DNA of 64,000 bases, from the NCBI RefSeq assembly GCF_032716425.1, contig NZ_CP090420.1, forward strand, positions 124,001 to 188,000, written 5' to 3'. A program made the translations under genes and the position numbers. Shown here piece by piece: positions 1 through 8,237 of this stretch (position 1 is its first letter; each line of letters starts with the position of its first letter). The DNA comes from Pseudoalteromonas sp. N1230-9 (GTDB lineage Bacteria > Pseudomonadota > Gammaproteobacteria > Enterobacterales > Alteromonadaceae). Under the pieces are notes generated by a model. That model worked only from the letters and a program-made list of their open reading frames with translations. It did not search any database and was not told where the DNA came from.

Positions 1-203
1 AAAATGCCAGACTGGTTGGCCGCTTATTAAAAGAAATGCCTAGTGATTCAATTATTCCATGGCATCGGGTTGTGAATAGCCAAGGTAAAATCTCTTTTCC
101 AGAAGGGACGAGTAAACACCTTGAACAACGGCAAAAATTAATCAGTGAAGGGGTGAGCTTTAATAAAGCTAAAATCAATATGTGTTTACACCAATGGGAT
201 TAA
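1..203 (+). CDS. Alkyltransferase-like protein (ATL/MGMT family), C-terminal part
   Basis: Open at the left edge; the reading frame enters at base 3 and ends with TAA at 201-203. The visible 66 residues match the C-terminal DNA-binding domain of O6-alkylguanine alkyltransferases. The active-site segment reads PWHRVVN, with Trp where true methyltransferases have Cys (PCHRV). By family knowledge this marks an alkyltransferase-like (Atl1/YbaZ-type) protein that binds O6-alkylguanine lesions and flags them for nucleotide excision repair but does not transfer the alkyl group. Its last 4 bases overlap the end of the convergent TrhA-like gene. The N-terminus lies outside the window, so total length is unknown. 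Confidence 0.85.
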   Translation, partial: NARLVGRLLKEMPSDSIIPWHRVVNSQGKISFPEGTSKHLEQRQKLISEGVSFNKAKINMCLHQWD

Positions 204-829
204 AAAACATATAAACTGATTGATAGGTAGTGACATACACACCCAACAAGTACAAATACGTGCCAAATAGCATGGCTATAGTGGCGTGTTTTAGCACTGT
301 AAAAAAAAGTACCAAGACTGTAAGCAATGCCTCCTGCTAATAACCACCACAAGGCGCTGTGATCTAAATTTAAGTACAGGGGGTAGACAAGGGCAAGGGC
401 AAACCAACCCATTAATAAGTAGGTTGCGAGTGATACTTTTTTATTGCCATTTTTTACCGCCAATTTATAAATGACCCCGCCTATTGCTAAACTCCAAATA
501 AATACCAGCGCTGCAATTGCCCACATTCCCGATAATGATATGACGAGATATGGTGTGTAAGTGCCAGCAATTAGTAAATAAATAGCGCAATGATCACATT
601 TTTTATAGATGGCACGCAAACGCGCTTTGGTACTTGCATGGTAAAGTGTTGATGCCATAAAAAGCACCAGCAAACTTGAACCATAAACAATCGCACTGAC
701 TGTTGCTGACACAGCTTTTGATTGCGAAATCAAATCCCACAGTACGTAAAAAGCAAATAACACGCCCAAGCTATGAGTGAGTACATTGAGTTGTTCTTCT
801 TGACGTGAGTAGGGTAACTGAACAGTCAT
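200..829 (-). CDS. Hemolysin III / TrhA family membrane protein
   Basis: 209 residues, about seven predicted membrane segments, typical length for the TrhA/YqfA (PAQR-related) family. Family signatures are visible: LTHSLG near the N-terminus, STLYHAS, KCDHCAIYLLIAGTYTP, and the C-terminal HAIWHVFVLVGCVCHY, supplying the conserved Ser, Asp and His residues thought to bind a metal. Despite the name, most members are inner-membrane proteins linked to membrane-lipid homeostasis and not haemolysins. A frame extending to 892 exists, but ATG at 829 is preferred: it has an AGAG ribosome-binding site just upstream and gives the usual N-terminus. Confidence 0.85.
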   Translation of the reverse strand: MTVQLPYSRQEEQLNVLTHSLGVLFAFYVLWDLISQSKAVSATVSAIVYGSSLLVLFMASTLYHASTKARLRAIYKKCDHCAIYLLIAGTYTPYLVISLSGMWAIAALVFIWSLAIGGVIYKLAVKNGNKKVSLATYLLMGWFALALVYPLYLNLDHSALWWLLAGGIAYSLGTFFYSAKTRHYSHAIWHVFVLVGCVCHYLSISLYVF

Positions 830-1085
830 AAACTCTCTAAAAGTGATTGTAAAAAACAATTTCAGTGTACAAGTGTACGCTGAACATATCAACGTTTATT
901 TTTTCGCTAATAGTTAGTCAAAAATATTAAGATGATTGGTTTTATTAACCAATGCTGAATGGGGTGGAAAAATAAAACTTATTAAAAGTCTTTAAAAATT
1001 ATGTGGTTGTAAAATATTTTCATGCTGGCACAACCTTTGATTAAGTAGTTACGACTAATTACTTAAAGAGACAAGGAATATCATT

Positions 1086-1364
1086 ATGAATAACTCACTT
1101 AAACTTACGACAGCTGCGTTACTTGTATTAGGGTCTACTCAAGCAAGTGCGACTGACTTTGAATTAGATATTAGTAACACAATTACTCAATCGCTAAAAA
1201 GTTATGTTCAACAAGCGAGTAATGAGCTTAAACAAAATGTGACAAACAGTATTGAATTTGATGCTCAGCAATTACTCAATGAATACATGAGCGAAGAGGT
1301 TGTTAAGGAAAATGACAAATCAACCGTTATTGCTAAAGCACCTGTTGTAGAAAATAAGCAGTAA
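1086..1364 (+). CDS. Small exported hypothetical protein
   Basis: 92 residues with a good AAGGAA ribosome-binding site. Residues 1-22 form a signal peptide ending in ASA, so the mature protein of about 70 residues should be periplasmic. The mature part is polar, rich in Gln, Asn and Glu, with no Cys, and looks helical (SLKSYVQQASNELKQNV). No family recognised. It is followed 11 bases later by a 37-codon membrane-peptide gene, so the two are probably co-transcribed. Function unknown. Confidence 0.6.
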   Translation: MNNSLKLTTAALLVLGSTQASATDFELDISNTITQSLKSYVQQASNELKQNVTNSIEFDAQQLLNEYMSEEVVKENDKSTVIAKAPVVENKQ

Positions 1365-1375
1365 GGAAACATCTA

Positions 1376-1489
1376 ATGAGTAGTGAAATCAGTTTATTTT
1401 TACTTATGGTTGCACCCGTTTTGAGTTTACTGAGTGCGTACGCGTCAATCGAGTTATTTAGAAACGTTGCACAATGGTTCAACTTTTAA
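1376..1489 (+). CDS. 37-residue single-span membrane peptide
   Basis: A short frame, ATG 1376 to TAA 1487-1489, preceded at good spacing by AAGGAA in the gap after the 92-residue exported protein. The product has one hydrophobic stretch (about residues 6-27: SLFLLMVAPVLSLLSAYASI) followed by a polar aromatic tail, so it is probably a small inner-membrane protein. The spacing and ribosome-binding site argue that it is translated; no homologue is recognised. Confidence 0.45.
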   Translation: MSSEISLFLLMVAPVLSLLSAYASIELFRNVAQWFNF

Positions 1490-1523
1490 TTTACTGGGCA
1501 TAAATGAAGATTTCATGAAATAT

Positions 1524-1549
1524 TGATCGGCAAATGAAAAGCGCACGTA
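1524..1549 (+). promoter_or_regulatory. Probable ECF (RpoE/ChrR-type) promoter of the LON-domain gene
   Basis: TGATCG at 1524-1529, then 16 bases, then CGTA at 1546-1549, 36 bases before the ATG at 1585. The arrangement repeats, with one mismatch, the TGATCC-N16-CGTA element before the sigma gene at 2166. Known promoters of the ChrR-linked sigma group have a TGATC -35 and a CGTA-like -10 box. Seen: the two matching elements. Inferred: recognition by the sigma factor encoded at 2226. Confidence 0.55.
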
Positions 1550-1584
1550 ATTAGAGGCATGTGGTATTTTGAATAGTAGACTTT

Positions 1585-2163
1585 ATGAAGCGTGCGATTT
1601 TTCCCCTACCGGTTTTTATTCTTCCAGAAGGGGCAACTAAACTTAGAATATTTGAGCAGCGTTATCTTGATATGGTTAAAGAAGCCGCGAAAGATAACAC
1701 GGGATTTGTGCTTTGTACTTATCAGCACGATACTGAGTTCAACTTGCCTAACCTAGGTTGTTTGATGCAAATTAATGACTTCAATCAAGACGACAGTGGT
1801 CAGCTCTTGATAGATGTTTATGCACAAACTGCTGTCACAATTCACAATCCATTCCAAGACAAAAATATGCTTCGTTATGCTGATGTTGAAGCAGTAATTG
1901 AGCCTGTTTGGTATAAAAAAACACCTTTGGATCAGGACAATGCTTTATTAAGCGAGACGCTTCGTTCAGTGTTTGCTAATCAGCCTGATTTATCTGCACT
2001 CTACTCAGCGCCACACTACGATGATTTGGCTTGGGTTGCTGCGCGTTGGCTTGAAATTTTACCTATTTCACTAGTTAAAAAACAACAACTTGCCTTTGAA
2101 TCTAACTTTGAAAACTTACTCACTTTCCTCCATACTTTAATTAATACAGAATTTACTGATTAA
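1585..2163 (+). CDS. LON peptidase substrate-binding (LonN) domain protein
   Basis: 192 residues covering only the N-terminal substrate-recognition domain of Lon (PF02190-type). The opening IFPLPVFILPEGATKLRIFEQRYLDMV matches the characteristic LPLFPLxxVLFPGxxxLRIFExRY pattern. No AAA+ or protease domain follows, so it is a stand-alone LonN protein; such proteins probably bind unfolded or specific substrates, but the role is not established. The ribosome-binding site is weak. It sits 50-60 bases upstream of the sigma gene, on the same strand, with its own ECF-like promoter, which suggests membership of the same stress regulon. Confidence 0.8.
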   Translation: MKRAIFPLPVFILPEGATKLRIFEQRYLDMVKEAAKDNTGFVLCTYQHDTEFNLPNLGCLMQINDFNQDDSGQLLIDVYAQTAVTIHNPFQDKNMLRYADVEAVIEPVWYKKTPLDQDNALLSETLRSVFANQPDLSALYSAPHYDDLAWVAARWLEILPISLVKKQQLAFESNFENLLTFLHTLINTEFTD

Positions 2164-2165
2164 TA

Positions 2166-2193
2166 TGATCCGAACCCAGTCTGAATGCGTATT
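2166..2193 (+). promoter_or_regulatory. Probable autoregulated ECF promoter of the sigma/ChrR operon
   Basis: TGATCC at 2166-2171, 16-base spacer, CGTATT at 2188-2193, just before the sigma gene. ECF sigma factors of the ChrR group usually drive their own operon from a TGATCC/CGTA-type promoter. The second copy at 1524 strengthens the call. Placement leaves about 25-30 bases of leader before the ATG at 2226. Confidence 0.6.
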
Positions 2194-2225
2194 GCTTTTT
2201 ACGACAATAATTGGATGACATTAAA

Positions 2226-2849
2226 ATGGTAAGTCAACAACTTCAAACAGGTTGTAAACCTAAAACAGGTCAATTTACTGCCATGCCAGAGACACCGAGC
2301 AAAGAGCTTGCTGATTCGCTATTCGCTGTTGCCACTTCCCGTGACAAGCGTGCATTTGCTTTTCTTTTCCAATATTTTTCGCCAAAAATAAAGCGTTTTG
2401 GAATCAAACAGTTTGGTTCTGAGGCTCAAGCTATGGAATTGGTACAGGAAACACTCACTTCGGTTTGGAGAAAGGCACACTTATACCATCCAGAAAAAGG
2501 TGCTGCGACAACATGGGTATACACAGTGATGCGAAATGCATCTTTCGATATGCTCAGAAAAATGAAAAGCAGCAAAGAAGAGTGTATTAGTGAAGATATT
2601 TGGCCGCTTATTGACGAAGCCGAGCCTGGGCAACATGAGTTCAGCGATCACCTTGAAGATAAGCAAATTAAACAGTATCTAGATCGTTTACCACAAGCTC
2701 AACGTGAAGTAGTGCGTGGCGTTTATTTTCAAGATATGTCACAAGAGCAACTTGCAGAGCATTTAAACATTCCCGTAGGTACGGTGAAGTCTCGACTTCG
2801 TCTAGCCTTGCAGAAGTTACGCAACGAAATGGGAGAGCAACATGATTAA
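2226..2849 (+). CDS. ECF sigma-70 factor, RpoE/ChrR (singlet-oxygen) type
   Basis: 207 residues from ATG 2226; an in-frame TTG at 2211 is a possible longer start. Region 2 is seen in FLFQYFSPKIKRFGIKQFG and AMELVQETLTSVWRKAHLY, followed by TWVYTVMRNASFDMLRK. Region 4, with its helix-turn-helix, is LPQAQREVVRGVYFQ to IPVGTVKSRLRLALQKLR. It overlaps the ChrR-type anti-sigma gene by 8 bases, the usual pairing for the ECF group that answers singlet oxygen and organic peroxide in Rhodobacter and relatives. When released by ChrR it should direct RNA polymerase to TGATC-N16-CGTA promoters. Downstream genes (photolyase, Cfa-like methyltransferase, DUF1365) are classic members of that regulon. Confidence 0.85.
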   Translation: MVSQQLQTGCKPKTGQFTAMPETPSKELADSLFAVATSRDKRAFAFLFQYFSPKIKRFGIKQFGSEAQAMELVQETLTSVWRKAHLYHPEKGAATTWVYTVMRNASFDMLRKMKSSKEECISEDIWPLIDEAEPGQHEFSDHLEDKQIKQYLDRLPQAQREVVRGVYFQDMSQEQLAEHLNIPVGTVKSRLRLALQKLRNEMGEQHD

Positions 2850-3492
2850 GCATCATCCGAGCAACGAATTATTAGTGCAATTTAGTGAGGGCAATTTGCC
2901 GGCTACGCTAAGTGTCGCGGTTGCTATTCATGTTGAGATGTGCCCTGTTTGTCAAAAGCAACTCGCTACACTTGAAGCTAAAAATGCAAACACTGCATTT
3001 GAAGACGTCGTTAACGACGATGACATTTACTTTGATCAGATCATGTTCGATAACATCACCTCGGATGAGAGTGTTGATGAAGTATATGAACAACCGGCTA
3101 TCAAAGTAGAGGTTAAGGATAAAGAGTACACCTTACCTAGAGCGCTAACTCGCATTGGGCATAGTAGCTTTATGCAAATAGGTAAATTAGCACGTTCACG
3201 AATTGCATTGGATGATGGGGCGCTCAGAGCAAGTCTTTTACATATCGACGCCGGTGGTGAAATTCCAGAGCACACTCACACAGGTTTTGAGCTAACCTTA
3301 TTACTTGATGGTGAGTTTAGTGATGAAGATGGCAGTTACGTACCAGGAGATTTTATGATGCTGGATGGACGCCATAACCACACACCAAAAACAACTGAAG
3401 GGTGTTTGTGTTTTACAGTGGTAAGTAGTGCGCTGCATTTTAATAAAGGTATTAGCAAATTACTTAACCCAATTGGTAATTTAATTTATTAG
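2842..3492 (+). CDS. chrR: ChrR-type zinc anti-sigma factor with cupin domain
   Basis: 216 residues. The N-terminal zinc anti-sigma motif is intact (H30-x3-C34-x2-C37). The C-terminal half is a ChrR-like cupin with H144, H146 and E150 (PEHTHTGFE) and a later His in the DGRHNH segment. In the Rhodobacter model the N-terminal domain holds the sigma factor inactive and the cupin domain is needed to sense singlet oxygen. The gene overlaps the sigma gene by 8 bases and lies 7 bases before the desulfidase gene, so sensor and effectors appear co-transcribed. Confidence 0.88.
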   Translation: MIKHHPSNELLVQFSEGNLPATLSVAVAIHVEMCPVCQKQLATLEAKNANTAFEDVVNDDDIYFDQIMFDNITSDESVDEVYEQPAIKVEVKDKEYTLPRALTRIGHSSFMQIGKLARSRIALDDGALRASLLHIDAGGEIPEHTHTGFELTLLLDGEFSDEDGSYVPGDFMMLDGRHNHTPKTTEGCLCFTVVSSALHFNKGISKLLNPIGNLIY

Positions 3493-3499
3493 GGATCCT

Positions 3500-4453
3500 A
3501 TGCTGCAATCAACAATTAAAATAGGTATTAGTGCCTGTCTTGCTGGCGATAAAGTTCGTTTTGATAGTGGTCATAAAAAATCTAACTTTTGTATGGACGA
3601 GCTTGCTAACCATGTTGAGTATAAGAAGTTTTGCCCTGAAGTGGCTGTCGGATTACCTATCCCACGACCAACCATCCGCCAAGTGAGAGTGGGTGATACA
3701 ATTAAAGTTTGTCGCCCTGACGGCACGGGGGACGTAGGACCAAAACTTACAGAATACGGAAAGCGAGTTGCTACGGAGCAAACAGCTGAGCTAAGTGGTT
3801 TTGTTTTTTGCGCCAAAAGCCCCAGCTGTGGTATGGAGCGTATCAAAATTTACAACGAAGAAGGTACAGGCAATACTTCTGAAGGTGTGGGCTTTTTTGC
3901 TGAGCAAATAATGGCGCATAATCCACTATTGCCATGTGAAGAGAACGGGCGCTTGAACGACATGCACTTACGAGAGAATTTCGTTATGCGTGTATACACT
4001 TACAAACATTGGCAAACGCTGAATGAACAACCTTTAACCGTGCATCGTTTGACCCAATTTCATGCTCAGTATAAGTATCTTTTGATGGCTCACAACTACG
4101 AAGCATACCGTAATTTAGGCAATTTACTGGGCACATTTGATGGTCACGATATTCAAGCATTAGCAAGTGATTACATTCTTGGTTTGATGACAGCTTTGAA
4201 AAAGCCTGCTTCTCGCAAAAATAATGCGAACACACTTATGCACTTGCAAGGTTATTTTAAAAAGTCACTCTCTAAGATTGAAAAGCAAGAGTTACGCGAT
4301 GCGATAGACGAGTATCGGCAAGGGTTAGTGCCACTGTATGTCCCATTAACGCTGATAAAGCATCACCTCAAAGTTCATCCAAATGAATATCTAAGTCAAC
4401 AAGTGTACTTAGACCCTTATCCGAACGAACTTAAACTACGCTACGGAATTTAA
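3500..4453 (+). CDS. rudS: RudS-like tRNA 4-thiouridine desulfidase (DUF523-DUF1722)
   Basis: 317 residues. Residues 1-150 are a DUF523/TudS domain (ISACLAGDKVRFDSGHKK, FCPEVAVGLPIPRPT, FCAKSPSCGMERIKIY), with Cys residues suited to binding an iron-sulfur cluster. The C-terminal half is DUF1722 (YbgA-like). TudS-DUF1722 fusions of this kind have been described as RudS, which removes sulfur from 4-thiouridine in tRNA. 4-Thiouridine is the near-UV sensor of tRNA, and E. coli also carries ybgA next to phr. Here the stop overlaps the photolyase ATG by one base, so co-translation is likely. The family is clear; the exact substrate is taken from the described family member. Confidence 0.8.
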   Translation: MLQSTIKIGISACLAGDKVRFDSGHKKSNFCMDELANHVEYKKFCPEVAVGLPIPRPTIRQVRVGDTIKVCRPDGTGDVGPKLTEYGKRVATEQTAELSGFVFCAKSPSCGMERIKIYNEEGTGNTSEGVGFFAEQIMAHNPLLPCEENGRLNDMHLRENFVMRVYTYKHWQTLNEQPLTVHRLTQFHAQYKYLLMAHNYEAYRNLGNLLGTFDGHDIQALASDYILGLMTALKKPASRKNNANTLMHLQGYFKKSLSKIEKQELRDAIDEYRQGLVPLYVPLTLIKHHLKVHPNEYLSQQVYLDPYPNELKLRYGI

Positions 4454-5844
4454 TGAACACACTATTCTGGTTTAGGCGCGATTTGCGCCTTTTTAATAAC
4501 GACGCTCTGTATCAAGCGATCGAGAATGGCTGCCAACATGCTGTATTTTTTATCACTGAAAAGCAGTGGCAAGCGCATGATGTCGCTGATATTCAGCTAG
4601 ATTTATTAAAACGCAGGCTTGCCTTTTTAGGCGAGTTATTAGCAACTAAAGGTATAAAATTGCATCTCATTGATGCTGGAGACTACGCCGGTTGCGTTGA
4701 GAAACTAGCCGATTTTTGCGAAGAAAACGCAGTAAAAAATGTTTACGTTAATAACGAGTATGAGCTAAATGAAGTTGAGCGCGATCGTGCCTTTGTAGAT
4801 AAAGCCGACAGCCTTGGGGTCTCATTTTACACTTATGATGGTGATGTGATTGCCCCCCCAGGTAGTATCAAAAACCAAAGTGGTGAGATGTTTAAGGTTT
4901 ATACTCCATTTAAAAATGCTTGGCTTAAAGAGTATCAAGATACACATTTCTACTTTGCTGAGCCGCCTAAAATGCATGACAAAATCGAGTGGCAAGAAAG
5001 TAAATTACTCAAATCAGATGGAAGCTCGCAAAAGTGGCCCGTTGATGATGAGACCTTAAGTCATGTCTGTACCCGCTTTATAGATGAAAAGCTTGCCTCT
5101 TATCAAGAGCAGCGAGATATCCCAAGCATTAAAGGCACATCAGGTCTGAGTCCTTATTTAGCGTTAGGTATTATTAGTGTTCATCAGCTTCTTGCGCTGA
5201 TTCAACAGCGTCACCCAGATATATTAAAAAGTGCGAAAAGCAATTTGTTTTGCTGGGTCAATGAGTTAATTTGGCGAGAATTTTACCGACACCTCATATC
5301 GGTTTATCCGCGCCTAAGCAAGTACGAAAATTTTAACGACAAATATAATGCGGTTGAGTGGCGTAACGACGACAGTGACTTTAAAGCATGGTGCGAGGGG
5401 AAAACGGGTTATCCTCTTGTTGATGCTGCAATGCGCCAGTTAGTGCAAACAGGCTGGATGCATAACCGTTTACGTATGGTGGTTGCGAGCTTTTTAACAA
5501 AGCACCTACTTATTGATTGGCGAAAGGGTGAGCGCTTTTTCATGAAGCACTTGATTGACGGTGATTTGGCTTCAAATAATGGCGGTTGGCAGTGGGCAGC
5601 AAGCACTGGATGTGACGCACAACCTTATTTCCGTATTTTTAATCCAATTACTCAAAGTGAGCGTTTTGATCCAGATGGTGAATTTATTCGTAAATATCTA
5701 CCAGAGCTGGAAAAAATACCTGCGAAGCAAATTCACTTTCCTCATGATTATTTAGCTAAGCAAGGAAAGTCTAGCAGTTATTGGCCAGCAATTGTTGATC
5801 ATAAAGCTGCACGAGAACGTGCGCTAAACGCATTTAAGGTGTGA
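4453..5844 (+). CDS. phrB: Deoxyribodipyrimidine photolyase (class I CPD)
   Basis: 463 residues, normal length. The N-terminal antenna domain opens with FWFRRDLRLFNNDAL. The FAD-binding helical domain shows GTSGLSPYLALGIIS, FCWVNELIWREFYRHL, the GYPLVDAAMRQL motif, WMHNRLRMVVASFLTKHLL and DLASNNGGWQWAASTGCDA. These match the class I CPD photolyases that use blue light and FADH to split cyclobutane pyrimidine dimers. It lies inside the sigma/ChrR cluster with a one-base overlap to the preceding gene and one base to the next, so it is likely induced by photo-oxidative stress. Confidence 0.95.
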   Translation: MNTLFWFRRDLRLFNNDALYQAIENGCQHAVFFITEKQWQAHDVADIQLDLLKRRLAFLGELLATKGIKLHLIDAGDYAGCVEKLADFCEENAVKNVYVNNEYELNEVERDRAFVDKADSLGVSFYTYDGDVIAPPGSIKNQSGEMFKVYTPFKNAWLKEYQDTHFYFAEPPKMHDKIEWQESKLLKSDGSSQKWPVDDETLSHVCTRFIDEKLASYQEQRDIPSIKGTSGLSPYLALGIISVHQLLALIQQRHPDILKSAKSNLFCWVNELIWREFYRHLISVYPRLSKYENFNDKYNAVEWRNDDSDFKAWCEGKTGYPLVDAAMRQLVQTGWMHNRLRMVVASFLTKHLLIDWRKGERFFMKHLIDGDLASNNGGWQWAASTGCDAQPYFRIFNPITQSERFDPDGEFIRKYLPELEKIPAKQIHFPHDYLAKQGKSSSYWPAIVDHKAARERALNAFKV

Positions 5845-5845
5845 T

Positions 5846-6274
5846 ATGGATAAGGTGACTCTCGATAGGTTTATTGAAATTTACCAATCACTGAACAAAA
5901 ATAACGTGCAGCTACTTGATGATATCTATCACCCAGATATCCAGTTTACTGATCCACTGCATACCGTGAACGGTCTTGAGTCACTCCATCATTACTTTGA
6001 AAACCTATACGCTAATGTGGTGTCTTGCCAGTTTTCGATAAAAGACACTGAAAGTAGCAACAACAAAGCCTTTATCTATTGGACGATGCATTATCGCCAC
6101 CCAAAACTAAATAATGGCAATAGCATTGCCATTGAGGGACACAGCCGTTTAGTTTTTGAGGGAGATAAAATAGTTAATCATCAGGATTACTTTGATGTAG
6201 GCGCACTCCTATATAGGCATATTCCGCTTCTTGGTACAGCAATACGTTATATTGATAAAAGGACAAGTGCATAA
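5846..6274 (+). CDS. SnoaL/NTF2-like fold protein
   Basis: 142 residues with the cone-shaped NTF2/SnoaL pattern: an N-terminal helix (FIEIYQSLNKNNVQLLDDIY), then HPDIQFTDPLHTVNGLESLHHYFE, then beta strands ending in IVNHQDYFDVGALLYRHIPLLG. Homologues occur next to photolyase, SDR and Cfa-like genes in other proteobacterial RpoE/ChrR regulons. The fold is used by enzymes and binding proteins alike, so no reaction can be assigned. The start is one base after the photolyase stop and the stop overlaps the next ATG. Confidence 0.75.
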   Translation: MDKVTLDRFIEIYQSLNKNNVQLLDDIYHPDIQFTDPLHTVNGLESLHHYFENLYANVVSCQFSIKDTESSNNKAFIYWTMHYRHPKLNNGNSIAIEGHSRLVFEGDKIVNHQDYFDVGALLYRHIPLLGTAIRYIDKRTSA

Positions 6275-6984
6275 TGACTACTCTAATTACAGGAGCAACC
6301 TCAGGGATTGGTGAAGCACTTGCTAGGTTATACGCAGAGCAGGGTGAAAACGTTATTGCCTGTGGTAGAAATACAGAGAAACTTGCTGAGCTGAGTCAAC
6401 ATAGCCACATCGAAAGCTGCCAATTTGATGCTACAAACTTACAGGATATACGCTCCAGTACAGTTGCTTATAACGAGTTTGACCGCGTTATTTTAAACGC
6501 AGGTAATTGTGAGTACATTGATGATGCACGTCACTTTGACAGCAGCTTGTTTGAGCGTGTTGTTACCACCAACTTATTGAGTATGGGATATTGCTTAGAG
6601 GCATTGCTGCCAAGAATTAAATCTGGTGGCCAGCTTGTTATTGTAAGTTCCAGTGTGACATATCTTCCTTTGCCTCGCAGTCAAGCATATGGAGCTTCCA
6701 AAGCCGGAGTGAGTTATTTAGCCAATAGCCTCGCGGTGGATTTAACTGATGTAGATGTCACTCTTGTTCACCCAGGTTTTGTGAAAACGCCATTAACAGA
6801 TAAAAATGACTTCCCAATGCCTATGGCTGTAACGGCTGAACAGGCTGCGAATTATATTTACAAAGGGGTTAAGAAAAGGCGCAAAGAAGTGCATTTTCCC
6901 CATCGTTTTACCTTCATTTTAAAATTTTTAAGAATGCTTCCAATGCCATTATGGTTGAAGCTTGCAAAAGGATTATCACGTTGA
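6274..6984 (+). CDS. Short-chain dehydrogenase/reductase
   Basis: 236 residues of the classical SDR family. Visible are the nucleotide-binding TGATSGIG (residues 7-13), NAG (75-77), the catalytic Ser in VSSSVT (125-127), and Y139-x3-K143 (AYGASK). The C-terminal tail is hydrophobic (FTFILKFLRMLPMPLWLKLA), suggesting membrane association. It sits between the SnoaL-like and amine-oxidase-like genes. Substrate unknown; a lipid or lipid-derived carbonyl is plausible from the neighbouring Cfa-like gene. Confidence 0.85.
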   Translation: MTTLITGATSGIGEALARLYAEQGENVIACGRNTEKLAELSQHSHIESCQFDATNLQDIRSSTVAYNEFDRVILNAGNCEYIDDARHFDSSLFERVVTTNLLSMGYCLEALLPRIKSGGQLVIVSSSVTYLPLPRSQAYGASKAGVSYLANSLAVDLTDVDVTLVHPGFVKTPLTDKNDFPMPMAVTAEQAANYIYKGVKKRRKEVHFPHRFTFILKFLRMLPMPLWLKLAKGLSR

Positions 6985-8237
6985 AAAAAGTGGCTGTAAT
7001 TGGGTCTGGCATAGCGGGATTAAGCTGCGCACATCTACTGCATAAACATTACGATGTAACTGTATTTGAGAAAAACGATTACATAGGCGGCCATACTGCA
7101 ACCATCGATGTTAACCTCGGTGGCGTTGAATATGCTGTTGATACGGGGTTTATTGTATTTAACGACAGAACATACCCGTATTTTGAAAAGTTATTAGACC
7201 GTTTAGGTGTCGATCGACAAAAGACACAAATGAGTTTTAGTGTGCATAATGAAGGCACTGGCTTTGAGTATAATGGTCATACTTTTTTCAGTTTATTTGC
7301 TCAAAAGCGCAATATTTTCCGCCCTAAATTTTGGAAGTTATTGAAAGATATTGTTCGCTTCAATGATGTCTGTAAAGCGCTGCATGCCAAACAAACTTAT
7401 ACAGAAAATCAAACGCTGGGCGAGCTTTTAGATGAGCACAATTTTAATGAATTTTTCCGCTTACATTATATTTTACCGATGGGCGCAGCTATTTGGTCAA
7501 CTAGCATAAAAGAGATGACCCAAGTAGGCGTTGAGTTTTTTGTTAAGTTCTTCTATAACCATGGTTTATTGGACATTACTAATCGCCCACAGTGGTACGT
7601 GATACCTGGTGGATCGCGCGAGTATATTAAACCTATGATACAAGGTTTTGCGGAAAAAATTCGTTTGAACAGCAACATTAGCTCGGTTTCACGCACTGAA
7701 GACTGTGCTCATATTCATTTTGACGATGGTCATACTGAAACCTTTGATAAAGTGGTGTTTGCCTGTCATTCAGATCAAGCCCTCAAATTATTACTAGACC
7801 CAAGTGAAGATGAAAAAGCAGTGCTAGCTGCAATGCCATATACAGCTAATTCAGTGGTGCTACATACAGACACGGCGCTCTTACCTAAACGTAAAGCTGC
7901 TTGGGCCAGTTGGAATTACTTACTGAATGACAACACGGATAAAGCGGCTGTAGTAACATATCAAATGAATATTTTACAGGGCATCAAAAGTGATACGCAA
8001 TTTTGTGTCACGTTGAACCACCTTGAAGGGATCAGTAAAGATAAAATCCTCAGAGAGTTTACATATCATCACCCTGTTTTTAATAAACAATCTATTGCGG
8101 CCCAAAAGAAAAAGTCACTCATAGACGGAAAAAATAACAGTTATTTTTGTGGTGCCTATTGGTATAACGGCTTCCATGAAGATGGTGTTAGAAGTGCTGT
8201 AAATGTCGCAAAGCAACTCGGAGTAGAGTTTGAATAG
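6981..8237 (+). CDS. FAD-dependent amine oxidase-like (NAD(P)-binding) protein
   Basis: 418 residues from TTG 6981, which has AAAGGA about ten bases upstream and begins directly at the Rossmann strand KKVAVIGSGIAGLSCAHLL; an ATG at 6951 would add ten residues that do not look native. The dinucleotide motif GSGIAGLSCA is followed by FEKNDYIGGHTATIDV and the C-terminal FAD motif CGAYWYNGFHEDGVRSAV. Members sit beside DUF1365 and Cfa-like genes in many proteobacteria and are thought to act on unsaturated or modified fatty acyl chains. In Rhodobacter, a Cfa-family methylase and partner oxidoreductases make methylated furan fatty acids. That this protein is one such partner is an inference. Confidence 0.8.
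   Translation: MKKVAVIGSGIAGLSCAHLLHKHYDVTVFEKNDYIGGHTATIDVNLGGVEYAVDTGFIVFNDRTYPYFEKLLDRLGVDRQKTQMSFSVHNEGTGFEYNGHTFFSLFAQKRNIFRPKFWKLLKDIVRFNDVCKALHAKQTYTENQTLGELLDEHNFNEFFRLHYILPMGAAIWSTSIKEMTQVGVEFFVKFFYNHGLLDITNRPQWYVIPGGSREYIKPMIQGFAEKIRLNSNISSVSRTEDCAHIHFDDGHTETFDKVVFACHSDQALKLLLDPSEDEKAVLAAMPYTANSVVLHTDTALLPKRKAAWASWNYLLNDNTDKAAVVTYQMNILQGIKSDTQFCVTLNHLEGISKDKILREFTYHHPVFNKQSIAAQKKKSLIDGKNNSYFCGAYWYNGFHEDGVRSAVNVAKQLGVEFE

Noticed and set aside
200..829. True haemolysin
   Set aside because: The family name is historical; sequence shows a polytopic membrane protein of the TrhA/PAQR group.
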